NCBI GenBank assembly: GCA_003164305.1 | Contig: PLSZ01000114.1 | Coordinates: forward strand, 25,022-33,386 | Source: Acetobacteraceae bacterium | GTDB lineage: Bacteria; Pseudomonadota; Alphaproteobacteria; Acetobacterales; Acetobacteraceae | Direction of reading: 5' to 3' | DNA length: 8,365 bases | Part shown: positions 1 through 6,667 of the stretch, one piece after another | Layout: every line of letters starts with the position of its first letter | Numbering within the stretch: the first letter of the stretch is position 1 | Notes under the pieces: model-generated | Database searches by the model: none | Told to the model about the DNA's origin: nothing | What the model saw: the letters and a program-made list of their open reading frames with translations, nothing else | Translations under genes and position numbers: made by a program

Positions 1-396
1 GCGCCGGCCGATCGTTTCGTGGTGAACTTCATGGGCGAGGCGAGTATCCTGCCGGTCGAGATCGAGGCGGTCGATGACACGACCGCGACGATACGGATTG
101 GCGGGACGACGGCGGCGTTGCCTCGTCGCGGCCTGGGGGCTGGACGAGCCGATCTGGCGGTGCGGCCGCACGCGGTTCGTTTCGTTCCCGGAGGGGAGCG
201 AGCGGGCTTGTTGCGCGGCACCATCAGGCGCGCGGTTTATTGCGGCGATCACATGGAATACGATGTCATGGTCGAGGATTTTTCGACTCCTGTATTTGTC
301 GTCGACAGCAACGTCGCGGACCCACCGCCAGCGGGCGCGACCGTCGGCATTGAGCTCGTCATGACCGGGCTTTCGCTGGTTCCGGCGGGTGCGTGA
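1..396 (+). CDS. ABC transporter ATP-binding protein, C-terminal part (PotA-like, TOBE domain), 5' truncated
   Basis: This is the C-terminal 131 codons of a gene that begins before the window; the frame is open from base 1. The stretch reading RFVVNFMGEAS is the usual link after the nucleotide-binding domain of polyamine/iron/sugar-type importers (family pattern 'FVANFIGE'). It is followed by a TOBE_2-like region with the hallmark VRPHAVRF (family 'vRPE.i.l') and a later YCGDHMEYDVMV segment (family 'ylG...y.v'). The Walker and signature motifs are outside the window, so ATPase activity is inferred from the family. The protein would energise import at the inner membrane. Its stop codon overlaps the next start (TGATG, 394-398). 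No permease is seen downstream, so its partners are presumably upstream. The TOBE type suggests PotA/FbpC/UgpC-like importers but does not give the substrate. Confidence 0.85.
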   Translation, partial: APADRFVVNFMGEASILPVEIEAVDDTTATIRIGGTTAALPRRGLGAGRADLAVRPHAVRFVPGGERAGLLRGTIRRAVYCGDHMEYDVMVEDFSTPVFVVDSNVADPPPAGATVGIELVMTGLSLVPAGA

Positions 397-1376
397 TGCT
401 GACGGTTGAGCAAGCGGAACATCTGGCGAATGCCGCGTTGGGCCACGTGACCCGGGAATACCCGAACAAGTTGGAACATGTGCTGACCGGGCCGGAGGAC
501 TTGCTCGGTCCACGCGCGCTGCATCCGGTCTTCTTTGGCAGCTACGATTGGCATTCCTGCGTGCATGCCCATTGGCTGCTGGCCCGGCTGGCACGGCGTT
601 ATCCCGCGATGGCGGCGGCGGAGCGCATTCGCGGTCATTTCGCGACGGCATTCACGCCAGACAATATAGCCGTCGAACTCGCGTATCTGGCGCGGCCGTC
701 CAGCGGCACGTTCGAACGGCCCTACGGTTGGGCCTGGTTGCTGATGCTGGCCGCCGAGTTGCGAAGCAGCGACGAGCGCGTGCTGACCCCCTTGGCGGAG
801 GCGTTCGCCCTTAGGTTTGTTAAGTTTCTGCCCAAGGCCACCTATCCGGTTCGTTCCGGAGTGCATTCGAATTCGGCGTTCGCTCTGGCACTGGCGTTGG
901 ACTACGCGCGGACCTGCGACGATGACGCGTTGGCCGCCGCGGTGATCCACGCGGCCCGCCAGTGGTTCGTCAACGACGCGGACTGCCAGGCCTGGGAGCC
1001 GGGGGGCGAGGACTTCCTGTCGCCGGCGTTGATCGAGGCGGAATGCATGCGGCGGGTGTTGCCGGCGGAGGAATTCTCCGACTGGTTTGCTGGTTTTCTG
1101 CCACGGCTCGCGCAACGGGAGCCGCGCGCTTTGTTTCAACCCGTTTCGGTCAGCGATCGGAGTGACGGCAGGATCGCGCATCTCGATGGCCTGAACCTCA
1201 GCCGCGCGTGGTGCTGGAACAGTCTCGCGACGACGCTCCCCGCGGCCGACCCGCGTGCGCGACTGATGCGTGAGGCGGCGGCCCAGCATCTGGAGGCAAG
1301 CATCCGGCATATCACGGACGATTATATGGGTGAGCATTGGCTGGCCACGTTCGCGCTGCTGGCGCTGGAAGCATAA
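396..1376 (+). CDS. DUF2891 family protein
   Basis: A 326-residue, apparently soluble protein without a signal peptide. I recognise the DUF2891 family from its conserved blocks: HPVFFGSYDWHSCVHAHW (residues 43-60), FERPYGWAWLL (106-116), WEPGGEDFLSP (200-210) and EHWLATFA near the C-terminus (from 313). The many Trp/His/Glu residues in these blocks and the repeated helical pattern resemble alpha/alpha-toroid enzymes, which is an inference about fold only; no biochemical function is assigned. I chose ATG at 396 over GTG at 393 because it makes a TGATG overlap with the transporter ATPase stop; no strong Shine-Dalgarno is visible, so translation is probably coupled to the upstream gene. That coupling ties it to uptake or to early processing of the imported compound. 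Length is that of a full family member. Confidence 0.8.
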   Translation: MLTVEQAEHLANAALGHVTREYPNKLEHVLTGPEDLLGPRALHPVFFGSYDWHSCVHAHWLLARLARRYPAMAAAERIRGHFATAFTPDNIAVELAYLARPSSGTFERPYGWAWLLMLAAELRSSDERVLTPLAEAFALRFVKFLPKATYPVRSGVHSNSAFALALALDYARTCDDDALAAAVIHAARQWFVNDADCQAWEPGGEDFLSPALIEAECMRRVLPAEEFSDWFAGFLPRLAQREPRALFQPVSVSDRSDGRIAHLDGLNLSRAWCWNSLATTLPAADPRARLMREAAAQHLEASIRHITDDYMGEHWLATFALLALEA

Positions 1377-1439
1377 GCGAGGGCTGGCGGCGGGATGGCG
1401 GCCGTGGCTACGATGCGGTTCGCCTGAGATGGAGATCCC

Positions 1440-2189
1440 ATGACCGACGCTCTCGGATGGCGGCACCGCTTCGGTGTCCTCGGCCCTTCGACCAATACCA
1501 TCGCGCAGCCGGATATGGAGGCGATGCGGCCGGTGGGCGTTACCAATCATTACAGTCGCATCTTCACGCCCAATGCCACCGCGGTCAGCGACGACAGCTT
1601 CATGGCCGGGGCGAGGTTGATCGGCGACAACACGCTGGACGCGGTCGCGAGCGTGATGACGAGCGAACCGGACTCGCTGGTGATGGGGATGTCCGCTGTA
1701 ACGTTCTTTGGTGGCATCGAAGGTGCCGACGCGTTCCAGGCCAGCCTTGAAAAGGCCAGTGGCGGACTGCCGGTTGTCGTTGGCTCGCATGCGTCGGCGG
1801 CGGCACTGCGAGCTTACGGCGACGTGCGCCGGGTGGCGTTCATGTCGCCGTATTTCCCGGCCGCGAACGCCGAGGTGCGGCGGTATCTTGAAGAATCCGG
1901 CTTCGATGTCGTACGCGACCGCTGCCTGCGATGCCCGAGTTGGACCGGCATCGCGGCCGTCCCCACCGCTGACATCCGCGCCTGCTTTCGTGAGCTGGAC
2001 GGGGACGATGTCGATGCGATCCTGCAGGTCGGAACCAATCTCAGCGCTGTCCGCCTATGCGCCGCGGCGGAGTTGTGGTTGGGCAAACCGGTGATCGCCA
2101 TCAACACCGCGATCTACTGGCAGGCGCTGCGGCGCAACGGCATCACCGACAAAATTGCCGGCTTCGGACGTTTGCTGGAGGAATTTTAG
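1440..2189 (+). CDS. Asp/Glu racemase superfamily protein (arylmalonate decarboxylase/maleate isomerase-like) lacking the catalytic cysteines
   Basis: A 249-residue protein with the two-lobed pattern of the Asp/Glu racemase superfamily: N-terminal FGVLGPSTNT (11-20; maleate isomerases have 'GLVVPSSNT'), MGMSAVTFF (82-90), a mid-protein VAFMSPYFPAANAEVRRYLE, and a C-terminal lobe with LQVGTNLS (195-202) and GKPVIAINTAIYWQALR. In characterised relatives a Cys sits in the first loop (maleate isomerase, racemases) and in the second loop (arylmalonate decarboxylase, maleate isomerase). Here residues 80-92 and 194-202 contain no Cys; Ser85 and Gly198/Thr199 occupy the region. Reaction therefore unknown: possibly a decarboxylase, isomerase or lyase using another mechanism. 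GGAGA (1431-1435) precedes the ATG. The gene ends one base before the cysteine hydrolase, suggesting the two act together. The 63-base gap upstream (1377-1439) holds only this ribosome site. Confidence 0.78.
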   Translation: MTDALGWRHRFGVLGPSTNTIAQPDMEAMRPVGVTNHYSRIFTPNATAVSDDSFMAGARLIGDNTLDAVASVMTSEPDSLVMGMSAVTFFGGIEGADAFQASLEKASGGLPVVVGSHASAAALRAYGDVRRVAFMSPYFPAANAEVRRYLEESGFDVVRDRCLRCPSWTGIAAVPTADIRACFRELDGDDVDAILQVGTNLSAVRLCAAAELWLGKPVIAINTAIYWQALRRNGITDKIAGFGRLLEEF

Positions 2190-2190
2190 C

Positions 2191-2859
2191 ATGGAACACT
2201 CCAACATGACCGCCCGCCAGCTTTACGAGGCGTTGAAATCCGGGCCGGCGCGCCGGGACTTCGGCTTCGGCAAGCGCGCCGCGCTGGTGAATGTCGATGT
2301 GCAGCACGCCTATACGCGCCCGGACGAGTTTCCAACCGCCTATGAGACCGATCCCAGGCAGGTCGAATACATCGATCGTCTGGCGAAACTGATGCGGGAG
2401 CGCGATCTGCCGGTGGTCTGGACGCATGTCGCGTATTCCGACTCCGGGGACGATTGCGGCGTCTGGGGCACGCGCTCGGATGGGCCTGACGCGTTGCAGA
2501 ACATCAAGGCGGGTTCTCGCAGATCCCAACTGGATGACCGTCTGACCATTGACCCGAAGCGCGACACGATCATCAACAAGCGCATGGCTTCGGCGTTCCA
2601 CGAGACGCATCTGCCGTCGCTGCTGAACTTCCATCGGATCGATACCGTGATTGTCACGGGTGGCTCCACGTCCGGCTGCGTGCGGGCCACGGCGGTGGAT
2701 AGTCTCTCGCGCGGTTACCGGACTATCGTGCCGGAGGAATGCACGGCGGACCGGCACGAAAGTCCTCACTTCGCCAATCTTTATGATCTCAAAGTGAAGT
2801 ACGCTGACGTGGTGCCGGTTAACACCGTGTTCGCGTGGTTACAGGCATGGCAGCCGTGA
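2191..2859 (+). CDS. Isochorismatase-fold cysteine hydrolase (N-carbamoylsarcosine amidase/maleamate amidase-like)
   Basis: A 222-residue cytosolic hydrolase of the isochorismatase-like superfamily. The catalytic triad is visible: Asp36 in VNVDVQHAY, Lys130 in INKRMASAFHET, and Cys163 in GGSTSGCVRATAVD, the same Asp-Lys-Cys arrangement as in N-carbamoylsarcosine amidase, maleamate amidohydrolase (NicF) and ureidoacrylate amidohydrolase (RutB). The GGSTSGCVR block is typical of the amidohydrolase branch; true isochorismatases lack the Cys. It should release ammonia, or carbamate, from a C-N bond of a small amide or ureido compound; which one is not readable. GGAGGA (2177-2182), inside the end of the previous gene, lies 8 bases before the ATG and fixes this start over in-frame alternatives further upstream. 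The one-base gap to the racemase-like gene implies a shared transcript. Confidence 0.88.
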   Translation: MEHSNMTARQLYEALKSGPARRDFGFGKRAALVNVDVQHAYTRPDEFPTAYETDPRQVEYIDRLAKLMRERDLPVVWTHVAYSDSGDDCGVWGTRSDGPDALQNIKAGSRRSQLDDRLTIDPKRDTIINKRMASAFHETHLPSLLNFHRIDTVIVTGGSTSGCVRATAVDSLSRGYRTIVPEECTADRHESPHFANLYDLKVKYADVVPVNTVFAWLQAWQP

Positions 2860-2956
2860 ACCGCCCGGAGGGCCGAAGTTGACAGGTTGACCGCGGCTTC
2901 GCACGCTCCGTTTATCCGACGACGTGGTCACCACGCGTCCCTGAGGGAGGTCCGCC
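2860..2956 (+). promoter_or_regulatory. Intergenic region with candidate promoter and operator ahead of the TauD/TfdA gene
   Basis: This 97-base gap is the longest in the window. It holds a perfect TTGACA -35-like box (2879-2884) and, 8 bases on, a second GTTGAC copy (2886-2891). No good -10 stands at the right distance: CACGCT (2902-2907, 17-base spacer from TTGACA) and TTTATC (2911-2916, 18-base spacer from the second box TTGACC at 2887-2892) are both weak. A dyad at 2918-2939 and a GGGAGG ribosome site (2945-2950) follow. A weak or activator-dependent internal promoter is plausible but not shown by the sequence. Confidence 0.3.
2918..2939. repeat. Inverted repeat/hairpin (candidate operator or 5' leader hairpin)
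   Basis: GACG-A-CGTGG-TCA-CCACG-CGTC: nine base pairs interrupted by one unpaired A, with a three-base loop. It ends 5 bases before the GGGAGG ribosome site (2945-2950) of the dioxygenase gene. No T-run follows, so it is not a rho-independent terminator. Position fits a repressor/activator operator or a leader hairpin near the ribosome site. GC-rich DNA forms such dyads by chance, so function is inferred. Confidence 0.45.
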
Positions 2957-3847
2957 ATGACACTGTCCATTCGCCCGATCGATCCGGTTTCTCGCCCTTT
3001 CTTTGGCGGCGTGGCCTCGGGGATCGACATCACCCAGCCGCTGACCCGGGAACAGGCGGCGGAGATTGAGAAGGGCATGGACGAATTCGGTGTCATGGTG
3101 TTCCACGACCAGCGCCTCACCGATGAAACCCAGATGGCGTTCTCGCGGAATTTTGGCGATCTTGAACTCGCGACCAACAACCTGCGCGACAGCAAGGAGC
3201 AGCGTCTGGGGCAGCATATCGCCGACATCTCCAACCTGGACGCCAACAACAACGTGTTGGCGCGGGAAAACCGGCGGCGGCTGTTCAGCCTTGGCACGCG
3301 ACTGTGGCATTCCGACAGTTCATTCAAGGTCGTGCCCGCCAAATACTCGTTGTTGTCGGCTCGGATCATTCCGGACAAGGACGGCAATACCGAGTTCGCC
3401 GACATGCGCGCGGCTTATGACTCTTTGGACGAAGACACCAAGGCCGAATGCGAGGGGCTGGTGTGCGAGCACAGCCAGTTGTTCTCCCGCGCGCAGATCG
3501 GCTTTGGCGACTTCACGGACGAGGAACGGCGCGCCTTCGCCCCCGTTCAACAGCGCCTGATTCGCCGGCACCCCTCCACCGGGCGGAAATCCCTTTACCT
3601 TGCATCGCATGCCGGAACGATTATCGGCTGGCCGGTCCCCGAGGCGCGCGCGTTTCTCCGCGACCTGATCGAACACGCGACGCAGCGGAAGTTCGTCTAT
3701 TCGCACGGCTGGAAGCAATTCGATCTGGTGATCTGGGACAACCAGGCGACCATGCACCGGTCGCGGCCGTTCGACGCGACGCAGGTGCGGGACATGCATC
3801 GCACCACCGTCGCCGGCACACGTTCGACAATGGCGGAGGCGGCGTAA
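2957..3847 (+). CDS. TauD/TfdA family Fe(II)/2-oxoglutarate-dependent dioxygenase
   Basis: A 296-residue cytosolic oxygenase of the TauD/TfdA family. The iron-binding facial triad is intact: His118 and Asp120 in LWHSDSSF and His267 in NQATMHRSRPFD. Arg278, 11 residues after the last His, matches the 2-oxoglutarate-binding Arg of TauD and TfdA (same spacing), and Arg282 matches the following Arg, which in TauD contacts the substrate sulfonate, suggesting an anionic substrate. The N-terminal FFGGVASGIDITQPLT and VMVFHDQRLTDE blocks are also typical. The reaction is hydroxylation, often leading to C-O, C-S or C-N cleavage, with 2-oxoglutarate becoming succinate and CO2. The exact substrate is unknown; a TfdA-like ether or aryloxyacid cleavage is possible. 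GGGAGG (2945-2950) lies 6 bases before the ATG. It is the first gene after the 97-base gap and stands 13 bases from the dehydrogenase gene. Confidence 0.92.
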   Translation: MTLSIRPIDPVSRPFFGGVASGIDITQPLTREQAAEIEKGMDEFGVMVFHDQRLTDETQMAFSRNFGDLELATNNLRDSKEQRLGQHIADISNLDANNNVLARENRRRLFSLGTRLWHSDSSFKVVPAKYSLLSARIIPDKDGNTEFADMRAAYDSLDEDTKAECEGLVCEHSQLFSRAQIGFGDFTDEERRAFAPVQQRLIRRHPSTGRKSLYLASHAGTIIGWPVPEARAFLRDLIEHATQRKFVYSHGWKQFDLVIWDNQATMHRSRPFDATQVRDMHRTTVAGTRSTMAEAA

Positions 3848-3860
3848 AGGGACTTTAGCC

Positions 3861-4748
3861 ATGCGGATCGGCTTTGTCGGTACCGGAACGATGGGAACGC
3901 CGATCGCGGGCTGTTTGATCCGTGCCGGCCACTCGCTGGCCGTGTTCGATCGCCGCGCCGACGCCACGGCGGAGCTGTGCGCGCAAGGCGCGGCGCTTGC
4001 CGACAGTGCCTTCGCCGCGGCGCGCGATAGTGAGGTCGTGTTCACCTCCCTTCCCGGCCCCGCCGAGTTCGAGGCGGCGATGTTAGAGCCCCAGACTGGC
4101 ATTGTCGCGGGACTGCGATCGGGCGGCGTGCATATCGATCTGACAACCAACGCGCCGAAGACGATCGCCGCCGTGGCCGAGGCCTGCCGGGCGCGCGGGG
4201 TTGAGTTGCTCGATGCGCCGGTCAGCGGCCGCCCGCCATCGATGACGGTGATGGTCGGCGGTAGCGAAGCGGCGTTCACGCGGTATCGTTCTTTGTTCGA
4301 AGCGATCGCGGCCAACGTCTTTCATGTGGGACCGAGCGGCGCCGGGACAACCGCGAAGCTGGTGACGCAATATCTGGGGTATACCAACTTCATCGCCTCG
4401 ATCGAGGGGATGCTGGTCGCGGCCAAAGCCGGGATCGACCTCGAAACGATGGCGCGCATCGTACCGGTGAGCGCGGGCCAGAGCCGCACCTTCGACAACA
4501 TCGCGCGCGGGGTGTTTCCGGGCACGTTCGCGGCGGGTGGGACTCTGGATATCGTCGCGAAGGATGTCGAACTGGCCTGCCAACTCGCACGCGACGTGGG
4601 GGCGCCGGCGACATTGGGCGCACTGGCGTCGGACTTGTATAAGCGCGCTCAGGCGGCGGGTTGGGGACAGGAAGGGTTTCCGGTGGTCGCGCGGGTGCTG
4701 GAGGCGATGGCCGGTATCGAACTGCGTCCCACGGGAGACAAGCCATGA
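3861..4748 (+). CDS. NAD(P)-dependent beta-hydroxyacid dehydrogenase family protein (3-hydroxyisobutyrate dehydrogenase-like), altered active-site loop
   Basis: A 295-residue oxidoreductase. The N-terminal Rossmann motif GFVGTGTMGTPIA (4-16) with D30-R31-R32 at the end of the second strand; the Arg pair may favour NADP. The family signature DAPVSG (118-123) and the catalytic Lys166 in GTTAKLV are present. It would oxidise a beta-hydroxyacid or reduce the matching semialdehyde. Two oddities are seen directly. After DAPVSG the usual 'GV.GA..GTLTIMVGG' loop is replaced by RPPSMTVMVGG, about five residues shorter and without the substrate-binding second Gly. Also, the Asn normally four residues after the catalytic Lys is Gln170. 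Because the change is in frame and the rest of the protein is normal, it is not decay; substrate choice has probably shifted. AAGGGA (3847-3852) lies 8 bases before the ATG. Its stop overlaps the next start (ATGA, 4745-4748). Confidence 0.87.
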   Translation: MRIGFVGTGTMGTPIAGCLIRAGHSLAVFDRRADATAELCAQGAALADSAFAAARDSEVVFTSLPGPAEFEAAMLEPQTGIVAGLRSGGVHIDLTTNAPKTIAAVAEACRARGVELLDAPVSGRPPSMTVMVGGSEAAFTRYRSLFEAIAANVFHVGPSGAGTTAKLVTQYLGYTNFIASIEGMLVAAKAGIDLETMARIVPVSAGQSRTFDNIARGVFPGTFAAGGTLDIVAKDVELACQLARDVGAPATLGALASDLYKRAQAAGWGQEGFPVVARVLEAMAGIELRPTGDKP

Positions 4749-5269
4749 GTGACGATCGCATCGCGCGGTTGCTGCTGACCCAGGAGATCGCACAGTTCCT
4801 GTATACTGAAGCGGAGTTGCTGGACGAACGGCGGCACGACGAATGGCTGGCGATGCTGGCCGAGGACATTCGTTACTGGATGCCGATGCGGCGCAACGTG
4901 AAGTTTGGCGACACCGAGCGCGAGTTCACCCGGGAGACCGAGGATATCAGTTGGTTCGACGAGGGCAAGGACACGCTGACGCGGCGGGTGCGGCAGATCC
5001 AGACCGGTATTCATTGGGCGGAGGAACCACGATCGCGGATCACCCACATGGTTTCCAATGTGCAACTCCTGTCGGTGACACCGGCCGAGGTCGTGGCGAA
5101 GGCCCGGTTCCTGATCTACCGCAATCGTGTCGAGACCGAGACGGACCTGCTGGTCGGCAAGCGCGAGGACACGTTGCGACGTAATGGTGACGGATGGCTG
5201 ATCGCACGGCGGAAGATCACGCTCGACCAGAACGTGCTGCTGTCGAAGAACCTGACGTTTTTCTTTTAA
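4745..5269 (+). CDS. Aromatic-ring-hydroxylating dioxygenase, beta subunit
   Basis: A 174-residue protein of the SnoaL/NTF2-like fold used as the small subunit of Rieske non-haem iron oxygenases (BphE/NahAd/BenB type). Diagnostic blocks are the N-terminal helix followed by EAELLDERRHDEWLAMLAED (22-41), YWMP (44-47), a central ITHMVSNV, RNRVETETDLLVGKREDTL, and a C-terminal LSKNLTFFF (family ending '..NLSIFL'). It has no cofactor of its own; it supports the alpha trimer structurally in an alpha3-beta3 complex and may affect specificity. Length is normal. ATG at 4745 is fixed by the ATGA overlap with the dehydrogenase gene and by GGGAG (4733-4737) 7 bases upstream. The gene lies before the alpha gene, the reverse of the classical alpha-beta order. 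Confidence 0.9.
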   Translation: MSDDRIARLLLTQEIAQFLYTEAELLDERRHDEWLAMLAEDIRYWMPMRRNVKFGDTEREFTRETEDISWFDEGKDTLTRRVRQIQTGIHWAEEPRSRITHMVSNVQLLSVTPAEVVAKARFLIYRNRVETETDLLVGKREDTLRRNGDGWLIARRKITLDQNVLLSKNLTFFF

Positions 5270-5284
5270 ACGGAGGCCTGGCCG

Positions 5285-6667
5285 ATGAACGCGACGAAGG
5301 GGTATCATTCCGGTCTCGTCGATCTCTCAAAAGGCCTGATCAGCCGGGAGATCTTCGTGAATGAGGAGATCTACGCCCAGGAACAGGAAAGGGTGTTCGC
5401 GCGGTCGTGGTTGTTCGTGGGACATGAGAGTCAGGTCCCCAATCCGGGGGATTTCTTCGCCTCGCGGATGGGCGAGGAATCGGTGATTTTGTGCCGCGAC
5501 CGGGCGGGGACGGTGCACGTCTTTCTTAATTCGTGCCGGCATCGCGGGATGAAGGTGTGCCGTTACGACGACGGCAATACGACGGTGTTTACCTGCCCGT
5601 ATCACGGCTGGAGTTACGGCACCGATGGCAAGCTGGCCGGCGTGCCCTTCTTTCGCGAAGCGTATCATTCCGAAATCGACCGGACAAAACTGGGCCTGGT
5701 CGAGGTTGCGCAGCTCTGTTGCTATAAAGGAACGGTATGGGCCAACTGGGACGCGTCGGCGCCACCTTTCCTGGAGCATCTCGGGGATTTCGCTCGATTC
5801 CTCGATCTGATCCTGGACGGGTGGGATGGGCGCGAGGGCCAGGCGGAGCTTCTGGGTGGCGTGCAAAAATGGATCATTCCGTGCAACTGGAAGTGGCCGG
5901 CGGAGAATTTCAGCGGGGATACGTATCACAACATCTCCCACCGTTCGGTCGATCTGGTTGGCGCCGGCCCGAGCGGACGCAGCCGCCGCGATTACAGCGA
6001 GTTGAACGTGGCGCGGAAGCTGCACGTGGCGATTCCGGACCGCGGGCATCAGACCATCACCTATGTGCTGCCGAAGGATCACGAGCCTCAGGCCGCGTAT
6101 CAGAACTCACCAGAGGTAGCCGAGTACTTTCGTCATTGCGAGGAGGAACGGCGGCGGCGCCCCGGCGCCAACAGCCGGCTGATGGGCGCGCCTGGCGAGA
6201 TCTTCCCCAACGTGGCGCTGCTGCCGAGGCAGCCTCGGACGCTGGCGGTATGGCACCCGGTCAACGCGCACCAGACGGAGGTGTGGCGGTTCTTCTTCGT
6301 CGATCGCGACGCGCCGCGGGCGGTGAAGAACTTCCTGAGGGATTACTATATTCGATATTCGGGCCCCGCCGGGATGACCGAACAGGACGACATGGAGAAC
6401 TGGAATTACGCGCACTCCGCCAGCCGTGGCGTGATCGCGCGGCGGTATCCTTACACCTACGAAATGGGTATGGGCCACGCGGTCGAGGACTACGAATTCG
6501 AGGGATTGCGCATGCCCGGCCGCGTCGTGGATCTGACCAAGGCTCAGGCCAGCGAGGAGCCGATGCGGAATCTGTATCGCCGCTGGGCGCAGTTCATGGA
6601 AGCCGATAGTTGGGACGATCTGATGACGTGGCGGCGTGACGGGGCACGGCGAGAGGCGGCGGAATGA
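5285..6667 (+). CDS. Aromatic-ring-hydroxylating dioxygenase, alpha subunit (Rieske non-haem iron oxygenase)
   Basis: A 460-residue catalytic subunit. The N-terminal Rieske domain binds [2Fe-2S] through Cys84-x-His86 and Cys104-x2-His107 (NSCRHRG and CPYHGW) with the standard 17-residue spacing. The C-terminal catalytic domain carries ENFSGDTYHNISH (207-219): Asp212 matches the bridging Asp between Rieske and iron centres, and His215 and His219 are the likely iron ligands. The carboxylate ligand is in TEQDDMENW (Asp368 or Asp369), where naphthalene dioxygenase has Asp362. Naphthalene dioxygenase has four residues between the two His; here there are three. The enzyme would cis-dihydroxylate or mono-oxygenate an aromatic or heteroaromatic ring using electrons from a ferredoxin/reductase not present in this window. 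GGAGG (5272-5276) lies 8 bases before the ATG. The stop overlaps the next gene (ATGA). Ring substrate is unknown. Confidence 0.93.
   Translation: MNATKGYHSGLVDLSKGLISREIFVNEEIYAQEQERVFARSWLFVGHESQVPNPGDFFASRMGEESVILCRDRAGTVHVFLNSCRHRGMKVCRYDDGNTTVFTCPYHGWSYGTDGKLAGVPFFREAYHSEIDRTKLGLVEVAQLCCYKGTVWANWDASAPPFLEHLGDFARFLDLILDGWDGREGQAELLGGVQKWIIPCNWKWPAENFSGDTYHNISHRSVDLVGAGPSGRSRRDYSELNVARKLHVAIPDRGHQTITYVLPKDHEPQAAYQNSPEVAEYFRHCEEERRRRPGANSRLMGAPGEIFPNVALLPRQPRTLAVWHPVNAHQTEVWRFFFVDRDAPRAVKNFLRDYYIRYSGPAGMTEQDDMENWNYAHSASRGVIARRYPYTYEMGMGHAVEDYEFEGLRMPGRVVDLTKAQASEEPMRNLYRRWAQFMEADSWDDLMTWRRDGARREAAE

Noticed and set aside
249..1790. Long 513-codon reading frame on the minus strand
   Set aside because: It lies opposite three well-supported + strand genes, reads as an Arg/His/Gln/Pro-rich sequence with no family motif, and is the usual antisense shadow of GC-rich coding DNA.
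2918..2939. Rho-independent terminator after the cysteine hydrolase gene
   Set aside because: The stem is present but no T-run follows; a ribosome binding site comes 5 bases later, so it is listed as a possible operator or leader hairpin instead.
4197..4262. Frameshift or sequencing error in the dehydrogenase loop
   Set aside because: The missing residues amount to an in-frame change, and family motifs continue in the same frame on both sides.
3320..4315. Minus-strand reading frame of 331 codons across the dioxygenase and dehydrogenase genes
   Set aside because: Composition is that of an antisense shadow; it crosses the junction of two clear + strand genes and has no recognisable domain.
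5737..6609. A 290-codon + strand frame inside the Rieske alpha gene
   Set aside because: It is out of frame with a protein carrying intact Rieske and iron-binding motifs and is rich in Gly/Arg/Ala without motifs.
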